This document shows, in pieces, positions 51,001 to 53,690 of a stretch of 64,000 bases of DNA. The stretch comes from Procambarus clarkii (Eukaryota; Arthropoda; Malacostraca; Decapoda; Cambaridae). Location: assembly GCF_040958095.1 (NCBI RefSeq), contig NC_091219.1, positions 30,453,252 to 30,517,251 of the forward strand. The letters are read 5' to 3'. Each line of letters starts with the position of its first letter. Positions within the stretch are counted from its first letter, which is position 1. A program made the translations under genes and the position numbers. The notes beneath the pieces are model-generated. The model did no database searches, was not told the DNA's origin, and saw nothing but the letters and a program-made list of their open reading frames with translations.

Positions 51001-51427
51001 TTCTCTTGCCTTTGTGGGTATGGGGTTTACTCTGGGTTCTGCTAGGAGGCTGCTTTCCATTGGTCTTAGGAGTGTTTCATCCTGCTTACTTAACCCTTTG
51101 AAGGGATGTGTTTGCAGGCTCATTTTGAGGTAGCCCATGGGCAGCTCGTTGTCCCCCCCTTCCCTTTTCTATGTCTCCATTCCAGGTGCATCACCATCCC
51201 TAGGGCCATGTGTCTTGTTCATCTCTGAGGTTAGGGTATTGCTCACTCTTTCTATTTTTCACCAATGGATAGATTGAGGAATTGTATTTGTAATTGTATT
51301 TTTCTTTTAATTTTACTAATCACTATTTATTATTGCTTTAAGGATTGAAGAAACAGAAGCAGAACGAGAAGAACGATTGAAAAGATGGAGCAAGTTTTTG
51401 GAAAGTGAAGAGAACACTGATAATTGA
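4416..51427 (+). CDS. HTATSF1: Tat-SF1-like splicing factor, whole gene span in window (six exons, 5' partial)
   Basis: Tat-SF1/CUS2 proteins bind U2 snRNP and the SF3B1 N-terminus and help branch-site recognition in the nucleus. Joining 4416-4596, 9796-9998, 38568-38737, 40736-40922, 45340-45476 and 51343-51427 gives 963 nt (320 codons plus TGA) with matching phases at every junction and no internal stop. Order: N-terminal block with DFMATYQLSYGF, acidic Glu/Ala stretch, RRM1 (RNP2 VYVSNL, RNP1 KGDALCTY), basic Lys-rich linker, FDWRPEP, RRM2/UHM (VVIRNAF to HVSVWDG), then a charged tail. The human protein has about 400 further acidic residues; this one stops like the short CUS2 form. Human Tat-SF1 has roughly 60 residues before the first block, so the start codon is probably upstream of the window. 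Introns are about 5.2, 28.6, 2.0, 4.4 and 5.9 kb and filled with transposons. Recognition is from family memory, not a search. Confidence 0.9.
4597..5200. other. HTATSF1 intron 1 unique-looking sequence
   Basis: AT-rich intron sequence. Around 4737-4766 is a small palindromic tract built from GGTACATGTAC and GTACATGTACC. No exon was recognised. Confidence 0.5.
5215..5990 (-). repeat. DIRS-associated terminal module plus leader, minus orientation
   Basis: This is the reverse complement of the plus modules: GACCACGAGCCAGAACCTG, then GGCATGAGGAGCAATGGCC, TGTCTGCCATTGACCGGGTC and GTGGATAGAACTTCCCAAAC, followed by a C14 run at 5548-5561. The leader after 5580 (AGCCCCAGACCCCGC; ATTTCATTACATTCAACGC-like core near 5715) matches reversed or parallel blocks near 44.05-44.62 kb and 53.1 kb. 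A DIRS gag fragment follows after 6.5 kb. Confidence 0.65.
6010..6492 (+). repeat. Fragment of the piggyBac-like MITE family
   Basis: It shares long stretches with 21.78-22.25 kb: TTGGTGGTTCGTTATGGTGA, ATAACCTGTGTATATAGTGT, TTGAGTACAGCGATGATTCA, CTGAGTCAGCGCCTCTTTTT, ATATGCCACTTACGATTTTT and ACACAAATTAACAGGTT. No terminal CCC/GGG borders are present here, so it is a partial copy. Confidence 0.65.
6510..7098 (+). mobile_element. DIRS gag-region fragment
   Basis: GGGCCCTGGAAAACCCCTCT begins a stretch parallel to 53.73-54.47 kb (GGGCCCTGGAAACTCCCATT). Shared landmarks include a TGGTTGCCCAGTTGAAGG-type block and a tail like CTTCCAGCTCCAAAACGTCT. No intact ORF. It is cut off by the minus-strand LINE that begins at about 7108. 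Confidence 0.55.
7108..8793 (-). mobile_element. CR1/L2-like LINE, 5'-truncated RT, interrupted by a SINE
   Basis: Read on the minus strand from 8793: KPVSLTSVIVKILEKIIK, YGFQSGKSCVSNLLSFYD, YLDLKKAFNRVPHKRLFWKL, VTSGVPQGSVLAPVMFIVYI and MFADDAKIIG (the YADD-type catalytic box). After the SINE come MEFNVNKCHVMECG, LKKLFTTFVRPKLEYAAVVW and FANRVVDGWNKLSEKVVEAK. The 3' UTR ends with GTAATTACCTAAGTGTAGTT-type sequence seen in all family copies. A frameshift lies near 7409. RT function should be lost. Confidence 0.85.
7868..8116 (-). mobile_element. tRNA-headed SINE (Thr-like head), nested in LINE
   Basis: The minus strand starts with GGGAGCCGGTCGGCCGAGCG and a GGTTCGATCCC B-box, then the shared body (GGGCAGAGTTTCTTTCACC, GTTACCTAGCAGTA, GTCACGGGCTGCTTCCTGGG, GGCCTGGTCGAGGACCG) and the tail ATCTCAAGATAACCTCAAGA. 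It splits the LINE RT between its LDKIS and TTWQMEFN segments, so it inserted after the LINE. Confidence 0.85.
8825..9070 (+). repeat. Solo DIRS-associated module, plus orientation
   Basis: Diverged copy: CTACCTTTCTGGGTCCTTCA, TGGCCATTGCTCCCTTCGTC, GGTTCTGGCTCATTGCCCTC, GATAGCTTCAGGGAGCCTCT and a terminal TTTAATTACATTGAATGC. No DIRS coding sequence is adjacent. Confidence 0.55.
9283..9541 (+). mobile_element. SINE with Met-like (CAT) tRNA head
   Basis: The first ~71 nt (9287-9357) form a tRNA-like unit: GCCTCGTAGCCTGGTGGATA, an anticodon loop with CAT (ACTCATAAT), B-box GGTTCGATTCC and a matching 3' acceptor CACGAGGCA. The body and tail (GGTACCTGGGAGTTAGTCAG, GGCCTGGTCGAGGACCGAGC, CTCAAGATAACCTCAAGATA) are the same as in SINEs with a different head. 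It sits in a DIRS module about 250 bp before HTATSF1 exon 2. Confidence 0.85.
9542..9697 (+). repeat. Partial DIRS-associated module, plus orientation
   Basis: GCCTCTGTGAGGGGGGGCTA, GTTCCCAGTAGGCAAAACTG and GATAGCTTCAGGAAACCACC follow the usual module order but are diverged. It immediately follows the SINE tail and ends about 100 bp before exon 9796. Confidence 0.5.
9796..9998 (+). CDS. HTATSF1: HTATSF1 exon: RRM1, first part
   Basis: Acceptor ATCTTTACAG before 9796, donor AAAG/GTATGA after 9998. It encodes WFEMDDDHNTKVYVSNLP through KGDALCTYIK. This contains RNP2 (VYVSNL) and RNP1 (KGDALCTY) of the first RNA recognition motif and ends in phase 0. The human counterpart starts WFHVEEDRNTNVYVSGLP, so the exon is strongly conserved. 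A SINE and two DIRS-type modules lie within 500 bp on either side, so a conserved exon survives in heavily invaded DNA. Confidence 0.9.
10130..10285 (-). repeat. Partial DIRS-associated module, minus orientation
   Basis: TCGGCTCCCTGAAGCTATCC, GCCTACCGAGGACCAACACC and AGAACCTGGCCCCCCACCCC are reversed module landmarks. It lies about 130 bp after HTATSF1 exon 2, facing the plus module on the other side of that exon. Confidence 0.5.
11078..11322 (+). mobile_element. tRNA-headed SINE (Thr-like head), nested in LINE ORF1
   Basis: GGAGCCGGTTGGCCGAGCGG, an anticodon-loop-like CTTGTGA, B-box GGTTCGATCCC and CCAGGCGCCGGC, then the shared SINE body and the AAATCATCTCAAGATAACCT tail. It interrupts the PHD-like motif of the surrounding LINE ORF1. 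Confidence 0.88.
13279..13350 (+). mobile_element. SINE 3' fragment
   Basis: GTGGAGGCCTGGTCGAGGAC, then GGGACACTAAAGCCCCGAAA and CATCTCAAGATAACCTCAAG: only the last ~70 bp of the SINE family is present, lodged in the LINE. The tRNA head is missing. Confidence 0.8.
13723..16625 (+). mobile_element. I-like LINE with RNase H, 5'-truncated
   Basis: It parallels 33.59-37.90 kb. Readable parts: CNPWWNAECARAVHCKHAAW, TPLPQIWKRVYKIAGKFVPD, VVLPVWKPGSLGTSLKAF, HHLSPSQFGFHKCRSTTDVL, LFDLEKAYDTTW, GVPQGSVLSTTLF, an RT thumb region (TFTRKRVVLRPSLSLYGRPL) and LGLIFDTHLSWSPHISYL. RNase H follows: SIFTDGSKS, a VELYAI glutamate, VVVDSHSAF, WVPSHIGVSLHEHADAAARE. A C-terminal CCHC-like region (RCPAPFCPNF) is degenerate. 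Stops and frameshifts are present. The 3' end runs into ATAATTACTTACTTACTTT. Confidence 0.8.
14694..14758 (+). repeat. Short dispersed repeat inserted in LINE RT
   Basis: ACCAAAGAGCCAGAGCTCAA followed by CCCCCGCAAGCACAATTAGG has a reverse-complement counterpart at 60455-60501. The parallel LINE copy at 34.66-34.71 kb lacks this segment, so it is an insertion. Confidence 0.6.
16650..17205 (+). mobile_element. LINE 3'-end fragment
   Basis: Frames give STLSKCTLEKKQERYQIIY, SICAIRTIRENCIKIRGLRL, FNILPANITNIAETNVDVFK and RKLDSFFFICAGSTGLWWIC, the typical C-terminal end of a CR1/L2/Jockey-type ORF2. It could be the 3' remainder of the LINE that starts at 10.3 kb, split by the I-like LINE. It is followed by AATAAAGAGG at about 17198. 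Confidence 0.6.
17206..17684. other. Intron 2 spacer, AT-rich
   Basis: AT-rich sequence with no ORF, exon or repeat border recognised. Confidence 0.5.
17685..17943. mobile_element. Tigger/pogo-like MITE, 259 bp
   Basis: It starts CAGTGGTGCCCCGGTTAATG and ends ATCCGAGGTCCCTCTG. The reversed end reads CAGAGGGACCTCGGATGATG, matching the start at most positions. Both sides carry TA (17683-17684 and 17944-17945), the Tc1/mariner-pogo target duplication. The interior has no ORF. Confidence 0.7.
17944..18839. other. Intron 2 spacer, possible old DNA-transposon relic
   Basis: Between about 18270 and 18420 a broken plus-strand frame gives FHWDLELWFDESHRCNA, faintly like a Tc1-type D-E-S box, with stops around it. 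I do not consider this enough to name an element. Confidence 0.3.
18840..19345 (-). mobile_element. Degenerate LINE fragment
   Basis: On the minus strand, LERKVACVLKTLTWWKNMIR and RGVSKGLYEIVPTLMNGCEI resemble the post-RT segment of arthropod LINEs (G-V-S-K-G-L-Y-E ... P-T-L-x-x-G). Later frames are broken; KMGRYSAGV-like and NKAWRQKF pieces suggest the 3' end. Confidence 0.5.
19346..20455. other. Intron 2 spacer
   Basis: AT- and CT-rich sequence with a TTAATGAGTTTAACTCATTA palindromic tract near 19392, a T run at about 19927, an A run at about 20023 and an AAT-rich stretch at 20420-20455. No gene seen. Confidence 0.5.
20456..22355. mobile_element. piggyBac-like non-autonomous element with internal ~180-bp repeats
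   Basis: The left end is CCCTTAAATTGCACA; the right end reversed is CCCTTAAATGGCGCA (13 of 15 match). TTAA follows the right end (22356-22359); the left flank is TAAA, one base off. There is no transposase. Four diverged ~180-bp units (about 21290, 21465, 21640 and 21815) each carry a TAGTGGTTCG/TATGGTGAACA block then ATATATAACGT-type sequence. A SINE (20841-21158) is nested, and a T run covers 22262-22307. Confidence 0.65.
20841..21158 (+). mobile_element. Second SINE family, tRNA-like head and poly(A) tail
   Basis: The head has A-box TGGTGTAGTGG and B-box GGTTCGTATCC (TCTCCGTGGTGTAGTGGTAA start), the body has TTCCTTAACTGTAGCCTCTG and CAGTAAAATGTGTACTTGGA, and the tail is TATATCTC followed by about 52 A. 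A near-identical copy is at 61241-61526. The anticodon loop is enlarged, so it is not a functional tRNA. Confidence 0.85.
22509..22727 (-). CDS. Candidate C-type lectin-like domain exon, antisense in HTATSF1 intron 2
   Basis: On the minus strand a 219-nt open segment is bounded by AAAACAG/GATGGG at 22727 and by TTTG/GTAAGT at 22509-22508, both good splice sites. It encodes YICPPTFLLLGNSCYYFS, then WHNAHFACRDLESQLASLES and VRSYLNRPEFG. This is the classic first half of a CTLD: C-P-x2-F, G-x2-C-Y-x-F, W-x2-A, C, L-A and E-x3-V. The second half (WIGL/W-x-D-G, EPN/QPD and closing cysteines) should lie on the minus strand below 22500; I could not find it, nor an upstream signal-peptide exon. It may be part of a nested gene, a lone relic exon, or a gene with large introns. 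Its sugar specificity cannot be judged without the second half. Confidence 0.55.
22728..23020. other. Intron 2 spacer upstream of the antisense lectin exon
   Basis: AT-rich sequence. On the minus strand this would be intron before the lectin-like exon. No preceding exon was recognised. Confidence 0.4.
23021..23735 (-). mobile_element. CR1/L2-like LINE 3' end, interrupted by a SINE
   Basis: The minus strand gives HATKWLPELKGKSYEKRLEA, LNMPKLEDRRKRGDMITTYK and FANRVVDGWNKLSDKV, then, beyond the SINE (23140-23390), the shared 3' UTR ending TACACTTAGGTAATTACAC. The upstream edge is at a CTCTCT/CACACA microsatellite (23729-23766). Confidence 0.8.
23140..23390 (+). mobile_element. tRNA-headed SINE nested in LINE 3' end
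   Basis: The head AGCCGGTGGCTGAGCGGACA is a diverged version with loop CGCGTGATC, B-box GGCTCGATCTC and GGGAGCCGGC, followed by the common body and CTCAAGATAACCTCAAGATA tail. The surrounding LINE resumes at about 23391. Confidence 0.85.
24164..24781 (+). pseudogene. LINE ORF1, coiled-coil
   Basis: 205 codons rich in Lys/Glu/Leu with heptad-like spacing (ISKLKESNEHLSGKVLGLEG, MEEENKLLKIALEEIKSNL), as in LINE ORF1 RNA-binding coiled coils. An earlier ATG at about 24077 (ATSKKINQNRAGFW) in a Kozak-like context leads into a frameshift, so the original start may be upstream. It has no zinc finger, unlike the LINE at 10.3 kb. Confidence 0.6.
25178..25972 (+). pseudogene. LINE endonuclease domain (APE-type)
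   Basis: The longest clean open frame of this LINE. DIVALMETKLDD carries the catalytic E-T-K motif, KGSGVVVLVKEHL follows, then LLVVGDFNLKFIDWEAY (D-F-N) and IGKSDHVLLGIKY (S-D-H). All four APE-type motifs are present, so the fold looks intact, but it is separated from RT by stop codons after 25972. Confidence 0.75.
27981..28012. repeat. CA/GT microsatellite
   Basis: ACACACACTG followed by a run of GT dinucleotides just after the LINE 3' end. Confidence 0.9.
28013..29425. other. Intron 2 spacer, AT-rich
   Basis: About 1.4 kb of AT-rich sequence between a LINE and a satellite. No open frame, exon or repeat border recognised. Confidence 0.5.
29430..30763. repeat. 29-bp tandem satellite, about 1.3 kb
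   Basis: The unit is approximately TTAGTTATCATAGGCAACTG plus CTGCTGCTC, repeated some 40 times with substitutions. Some units are lengthened by an AAGGCTTCTG insert, giving a second-order pattern. It ends directly at the 5' part of the I-like LINE. Confidence 0.92.
31191..32536 (+). pseudogene. I-like LINE ORF1 (gag) with CCHC zinc knuckles
   Basis: After the FGPASWAKYFDLL block and a frameshift near 31685 comes CNKCYRFGHEALRC, then CPVCGDEGRSKSEC and CFNCGEAHPTFSRAC, three zinc-knuckle-like motifs in a row, followed by a Pro/Ser-rich tail. ORF1 proteins of I-clade LINEs carry such knuckles for RNA binding. Confidence 0.7.
33376..33443 (-). mobile_element. SINE 3' fragment inside the LINE
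   Basis: ATGGTTATCTTGAGATGATT followed by TCGGGGCTTTTTAGTGTCCC and GGTCCTCGACCAAGCCTCC: the reversed 3' end of the SINE family, inserted between the endonuclease and the next part of ORF2. Confidence 0.8.
35067..36360 (-). mobile_element. RNase H LINE, 5'-truncated, inserted with 10-bp target duplication
   Basis: The minus strand encodes RNase H (QIYTDGSSNPINGRAGAAYT, SSTQAELTAIVMALRFLE, VICTDSKAALQSL, FLWIPSHVGICGNE) and then RIRLGYKYPWRFG and CSICGESDGHRLDHYLREC. The left border has a T-rich run (an A tail on the minus strand). GCCGAATGCT occurs at 35057-35066 and at 36361-36370, once in the uninterrupted LINE, so it is a target-site duplication. Confidence 0.85.
37920..38090 (+). repeat. 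Partial DIRS-associated module, plus orientation
   Basis: GTTCTGGTTCCTGATAGGGC, CAACAGCTGATGTGACCTAA and TATAGCTTCAGGAAACCACA follow the module order with divergence. Confidence 0.45.
38568..38737 (+). CDS. HTATSF1: HTATSF1 exon: RRM1, second part, and basic linker
   Basis: Acceptor TTTCATGCAG before 38568. It encodes VESVNLAMQILDEYQVGNKK, then IHVEKAKFQQKGEY and a Lys/Arg-rich linker ending KRQEK. The human match is ESVELALKLLDEDEIRG and LHVEVAKFQLKGEY. The donor GTAAGT starts at 38738 and leaves two bases (AA) that pair with the A of the next exon to give Lys. A 67-bp tandem duplication beginning exactly at this donor creates a second GTAAGT at 38805. Confidence 0.9.
38738..38871 (+). repeat. 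67-bp tandem duplication containing the intron 3 splice donor
   Basis: 38738-38804 and 38805-38871 are near-identical; each begins GTAAGTTTTATGTAAATT. The first GTAAGT is the HTATSF1 donor; the second is a duplicate donor 67 bp downstream. Confidence 0.9.
39110..39880 (-). mobile_element. piggyBac-like element fossil (3' part)
   Basis: It aligns with 47.9-48.5 kb: TTCCACTTACTTTGGCTGTG, GATGTCATCAGGGCCTGGTC, ATATATTTTCAATTATTTGT and CACTCAGTACTTCGGAAGTG. The minus frame 39606-39872 ends VYASVICKDTERRKRKRKSL and STWCNESEVAMCTMDYF, matching the Cys-rich C-terminus of the 48.4-kb transposase, with some cysteines lost. No terminal repeats remain. Confidence 0.65.
39985..40225 (+). repeat. Solo DIRS-associated module, plus orientation
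   Basis: TTGGAGGGAGTTCTACCTCT, CTACCTTTCTGGGTGCCTAA, AACCATGGAGAGTTTCCAGG, GGGGCCAGGTTCTGGCTCGT and GGTAGGCTGAACTCCACTGA in the usual order. The last part (GATAGCTCC to CATTTCATTACATTC) is missing. Confidence 0.6.
40230..40735. other. Intron 3 remainder
   Basis: AT-rich, with an A run at 40592-40620 and the polypyrimidine tract of the exon 40736 acceptor. No exon seen. Confidence 0.5.
40736..40922 (+). CDS. HTATSF1: HTATSF1 exon: DWRPE linker and start of RRM2/UHM
   Basis: The acceptor is a long pyrimidine tract ending TTTTTGCAG; the donor is GAC/GTAAGT at 40923. It encodes LFDWRPEP, a short basic stretch, then VVIRNAFDPREF and the first UHM helix HKETLRNQCENFGKIKKMEL. The human equivalents are LDWRPE, VVIIKNMFHPMDF and REDLRVECSKFGQIRKLLL. 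The acidic residues typical of the UHM helix are partly replaced here (Thr and Gln for Asp and Glu). Confidence 0.9.
41147..42587. mobile_element. Candidate piggyBac-like non-autonomous element
   Basis: The left end is CCCATAGACC and the right end reversed is CCCTTAGACC (9 of 10). TTAA precedes the left end (41143-41146) and TTAT follows the right end (42588-42591). The 1.44-kb interior is AT-rich without a transposase. Confidence 0.45.
42820..43345 (-). mobile_element. CR1/L2-like LINE 3' end, 5'-truncated
   Basis: The minus strand gives FTTFVRPKLEYAAVVWCPYL, HATKWLPELKGKSYEERLKA and DMITTYKIVTGIDKIGREDF, then the 3' UTR with TGTAACTACACTTAAGTAAT. An 18-nt piece of opposite orientation (AGAACAAGAGGTCATAGAT near 43037) interrupts the order. 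It is cut off at 43345 by a DIRS-type module. Confidence 0.8.
43346..43700 (+). repeat. DIRS-associated module, plus orientation
   Basis: TTTGCTTGTTTCTTTGGGAA, GTACCTTTCTTGGTGCCTAA, GGTCGATGGCAGATAAGG, GGGGCCTGGTTCTGTTTCGT, GATAGCTCCAGGGAGTCAAA and GGCATTTCATTATATAGTGT. A reversed copy follows directly. Confidence 0.65.
43710..44620 (-). repeat. DIRS-associated module and leader, minus orientation
   Basis: Starts CAGCTCCCCGGAGCTATCCA, then GGGACCATGAGCCAGAACCT, GGCATGAGGAGCAATAGCCT, TGTCTGCCATTGACCAGGTC and GTGGACAGAACTCCCCAAAT. The following leader (GCCCCAGACCCCAGTTC, GAGCCAGGAGTAATTTC, CCCTGTAAGTACTACCCTTG) matches 53.1-53.33 kb, where DIRS gag follows. Near 44290-44330 lies a short hairpin (CACCTTCCACAAGTCACCTT and its complement). 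Confidence 0.6.
44851..45208. repeat. Compound GA / GCGC microsatellite array
   Basis: Runs of GA are punctuated about every 20-40 bp by GCGCGCGC or GCGCGTGC blocks over 358 bp, ending about 130 bp before HTATSF1 exon 45340. Long open frames here are artefacts of the dinucleotide pattern. Confidence 0.95.
45340..45476 (+). CDS. HTATSF1: HTATSF1 exon: RRM2/UHM, second part
   Basis: Acceptor TTTGATTTACAG before 45340, donor CAA/GTAAGT at 45477. It encodes LHPDGVVQVTFEEVEFADMC and then TLNRRLYNGRTLHVSVWDG. Human has DRHPDGVASVSFRDPEEADY and LDGRWFGGRQITAQAWDG. The UHM R-x-F signature (RWF in human) aligns with R-L-Y here. A 360-bp GA/GC-rich array ends only about 130 bp upstream of the acceptor. 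Confidence 0.9.
45477..45860. other. Start of intron 5
   Basis: It contains a short inverted pair near 45671-45715 (GTAATGCAGTCCACTTAAAA and its reversed partner). No gene seen. Confidence 0.4.
45861..46770 (+). mobile_element. RNase H LINE 3' fragment
   Basis: RNase H parts: HVIVHTDSRTTTGTL and INWVPSHVGIIENDIADEVA. After a frameshift near 46275: VHLHRIRLGYPCAWEIGLQV and CQHCGEMPDRPLEHYLTQC, the same layout as the 35-36 kb antisense insert but a different, diverged element. The 3' end is a C run followed by an A-rich tail (46737-46768). Confidence 0.75.
46771..47870. other. Intron 5 spacer
   Basis: About 1.1 kb with no recognised exon, RNA or repeat border, ending at the TTAA before the piggyBac-like element. 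Confidence 0.5.
47875..50715 (-). mobile_element. piggyBac-like DNA transposon with both ends and TTAA flanks
   Basis: The left end is CCCTTTAACGGG; the right end is GCGCAGTTAAAGGG. The outer 9 bp are perfect inverted repeats (CCCTTTAAC). TTAA lies immediately outside on both sides (47871-47874 and 50716-50719), the piggyBac target duplication. Length 2841 bp. The minus strand carries a decayed transposase. It lies inside HTATSF1 intron 5. Confidence 0.92.
48364..50503 (-). pseudogene. piggyBac-like transposase, inactivated
   Basis: It starts at ATG 50503 (MSDASSTSSHSTVTRGHGKQ, LSEEEIHDIL). The core has CVTFVPQIPTFDDIDVGV, a W-K-D-T-T-I-D-E-M-Y-V-F-L-A-L block, then VVIDESFALFKGRLAFKQYI (first catalytic Asp), HILFTDNYYTSSLLTRYLL (second) and MRLVDKCDMM (third). 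The C-terminus has a Cys-rich finger (CIVCRNTTRRPQKHRC, CVECKVPLCPVGCFAAYH). Damage: frameshifts in the N-terminal region (around 50.0-50.3 kb) and near 49.43 kb, an in-frame TAA at 49210-49212 and TAG at 48736-48738. All three catalytic Asp codons are still visible. Confidence 0.88.
50720..51342. other. End of intron 5, with imperfect ATGTTGCC-type repeats
   Basis: Between 50880 and 50985 short variants of CCTATGTTGC/CCCATGTCAC/GCATGTTGCT recur, giving a Met/Leu-rich frame. This looks like a decayed short tandem array rather than coding sequence. Confidence 0.4.
51343..51427 (+). CDS. HTATSF1: HTATSF1 terminal coding exon
   Basis: Acceptor TTGCTTTAAG before 51343. The first base completes a Lys codon, followed by IEETEAEREERLKRWSKFLE and a TGA at 51425-51427. 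The human match is VEETSREREERLRGWEAFL, after which the human protein continues into a long acidic tail that is missing here. The 3' UTR is AT-rich; a possible ATTAAA poly(A) signal lies at 51594-51599 just before an A-rich run. Confidence 0.88.
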
Positions 51428-51593
51428 AACAAATGAAATACCAAGAGCTGAAATAAGGCACTATAAACATTAAGCTTACATTCAAGATTTTTCCTGAAGT
51501 TTACATTTTTTTTATATATATATTACACATTTTTTATGATTGATAATTTTATTTCAATAACATAATTTTCATATTTCTTGTACAGTAATTCAA

Positions 51594-51599
51594 ATTAAA
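51594..51599 (+). promoter_or_regulatory. Possible HTATSF1 polyadenylation signal (ATTAAA)
   Basis: ATTAAA lies 167 bp after the stop codon and is followed by an A-rich stretch. No canonical AATAAA is visible between the stop and this site. The assignment is by position and motif only. Confidence 0.35.
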
Positions 51600-51699
51600 T
51601 TAAAAAAAATTTCAAAAATTTTGATTGTATATTTGTCATTTTGTTGTTGGAATGGCATTTGTTGCATCCTTGTGAAAGATAATTTATATAAGAGAGAAA

Positions 51700-51890
51700 A
51701 TGAGTGTGTGTAATTTCCTAAGTGTAGTTACAGAATAAGAGCTACACTCGTGGTGTCCCTTCTTCCCTATAATCTTTGGCATATGACACTTTGAAACAAA
51801 TGATGGTTTTGACATCCAGCACCTTCTCACTTAAATTATTCCAGCTGTCTATAACTCTGTTCCCTAAAGGGAAACTTTTGTATATTTTTT
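51700..51890 (-). mobile_element. Diverged LINE 3' end fragment
   Basis: GTGTGTAATTTCCTAAGTGT, TAGTTACAGAATAAGAGCTA and CACTCGTGGTGTCCCTTCTT match the CR1/L2-like 3' UTR of the other copies with many substitutions. Confidence 0.65.
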
Positions 51891-52745
51891 ATGGGAAACC
51901 CATTGTGGCTCTCTGAAGCTACTATAGGATGAGATGGTACAACCTACTAGGTCGCATCAACTGTAGAATTTTATAGGCCTACTGGGGACCAGCACCAGAA
52001 CCTGGCCCACTCAAAGGTGCAGGGAATGGTGACATTTATTTTTGCCACATCACCAGGGAAGGCAACCAAAAAGTCAGATAGTCAAAACACACTGTTGCTG
52101 CTGGATTAAAAAAAGTATGAAGCCTTGAAACTTGCCTAAAAATCTCCCCCCTCCCCCCAACTATGTAAACAAATGATTGAATTCTCTTGGAACTAGTGCT
52201 CTCAAAACTACTGTAGGCTCGCTCTACACTGCAGTGTACGAGTAGTGCCACCATAGTCAGCCATAACGAGCAGTCACCCCCCACTTAGCTGAACAAGCAG
52301 ACCACCAGAGCCAGCATGGAAGAGAGGCAACCTGGTATGTACTACATCAGCTATGGAATGGGCCGAGACGCCAACTGGTGGTGAGCTCCTGTCCCCCAAA
52401 CGAGTGAGGGGAGTGGGACAAATCAGCTCATGTTAGTTTCAAAAGAATTTGATCATTTGTTTACATAGTTGGGGGGAGTTCTTTTGGTGGGTTTTGAGGC
52501 TTCAATCTCTTTTTGAATCCAGCTGTGGTGTGTTTTGACTCATTGACCTTGTGGTTGCCTTCCTTAGTGAAGTGACAGAAATAAACATCACCGCTCCCTA
52601 GGCATCTTTGAGTGGTCCAGGTTCTGGTGCTGGTAGGCCTGTAGAACTACATGGCTGATATGACCTGGTAGATGTATAATTTCAGCATATTGTACAGTAG
52701 CTTCAGAGAGTTACTGGGGCCCACTCAGAATTTGGCATTTCATTA
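51885..52745. repeat. Fold-back: two opposed DIRS-associated modules
   Basis: The left arm (51885-52170, minus) has GGCCTACTGGGGACCAGCAC, GGGAAGGCAACCAAAAAGTC and CCCCCCAACTATGTAAACAA. The right arm (52455-52745, plus) has TTTGTTTACATAGTTGGGGG, GTGGTTGCCTTCCTTAGTGA and GTGCTGGTAGGCCTGTAGAA. The ~285-bp centre is unmatched. Confidence 0.65.
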
Positions 52746-52769
52746 CATTCAACATGGGTTTTCTGTGGA

Positions 52770-53690
52770 GAGCCCCTTCGGCTCCCCGGAGCTATACTGG
52801 GCTGATGTGTATATATATATTAGACCGTGGCAACAGTCAATTGATGGAATTCTAGGCCTACCGGGGCCCTGGCCCCTCTCAAGAGAGGCATGAGGAGCAA
52901 TGGGCTATAGACACATGTAATTGGAAGCAGTCTGTCTGCCATCTTCCAGGTCAGGCACCCAGAAAGGTAGGAATTCCAAAACAAACTACAGCTGGTTAAA
53001 AATTACTAACAGAAAGCCGAATGAGCAAGCAGAACTCCCCAAACAGCAAACAAGCATCTCATCACCACAGCTGCCACACCGCTGTCTGCGTAACTTTCCC
53101 CAGGGGCCCCAGACCTCCCCCGCCAGCTACCCAACTTAAGTTCTGAAGCTGTTGCGTTAAGTGGCAGTCGATCAACTCTGGCTCCATCCTTTGAGCAGTG
53201 CTGTACCTTGTGTGGTACTCTGTTGTGTGGTGGTGTGCAAGCCAGGAGTAATTCCAGAAATACTGGGGCTGCATGCCCCTAGGGTCACCTTCCTTAGATT
53301 CCCTGTAAGTACTACCCTTGTAGTTTAGGATTATCTTCCATAAGCTGTTCAGGAACTACCTCCGCAGTGTTCTTTTGCTGCTCAGTGTTTGCCTGTCCTT
53401 GGGGTCAGCTTTGGGGTGGTTCCTGCCGCTGTTTGACCTTGGGTAGGAGGTAGTATCATTGCTGGCTAGGGCGCAAGGTACTATGCAGCCGTCTGATATA
53501 CACATAGCGGCCGGTTCTGTTACCCTGGAGACGTGCTTTTGCAGGGTTATTCTTTTCTTTGCCTGGTGGGGGGTCTGCCTTGTGTGACTATCGGTCCACT
53601 TGTATTTTTGGTAGCCCTCCACTAGGTCCCCGTGATTGTACACATTGCAGGGGTTCAACTTTTAGTTTGATTGCTTGATAGTTTAGATAA
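52770..53690 (-). repeat. DIRS-associated module and leader upstream of a DIRS gag copy
   Basis: GGCTCCCCGGAGCTATACTG, GGCATGAGGAGCAATGGGCT, GTCTGCCATCTTCCAGGTCA and CAGAACTCCCCAAACAG (minus module), then the leader with GCCAGGAGTAATTCCAGAAA and CCCTGTAAGTACTACCCTTG. DIRS gag starts just after. Confidence 0.6.

Noticed and set aside
50786..51133. Met/Leu-rich open frame that looks like a membrane segment
   Set aside because: It derives from imperfect ATGTTGCC-type repeats in intron 5 and has no conserved features or splice support.
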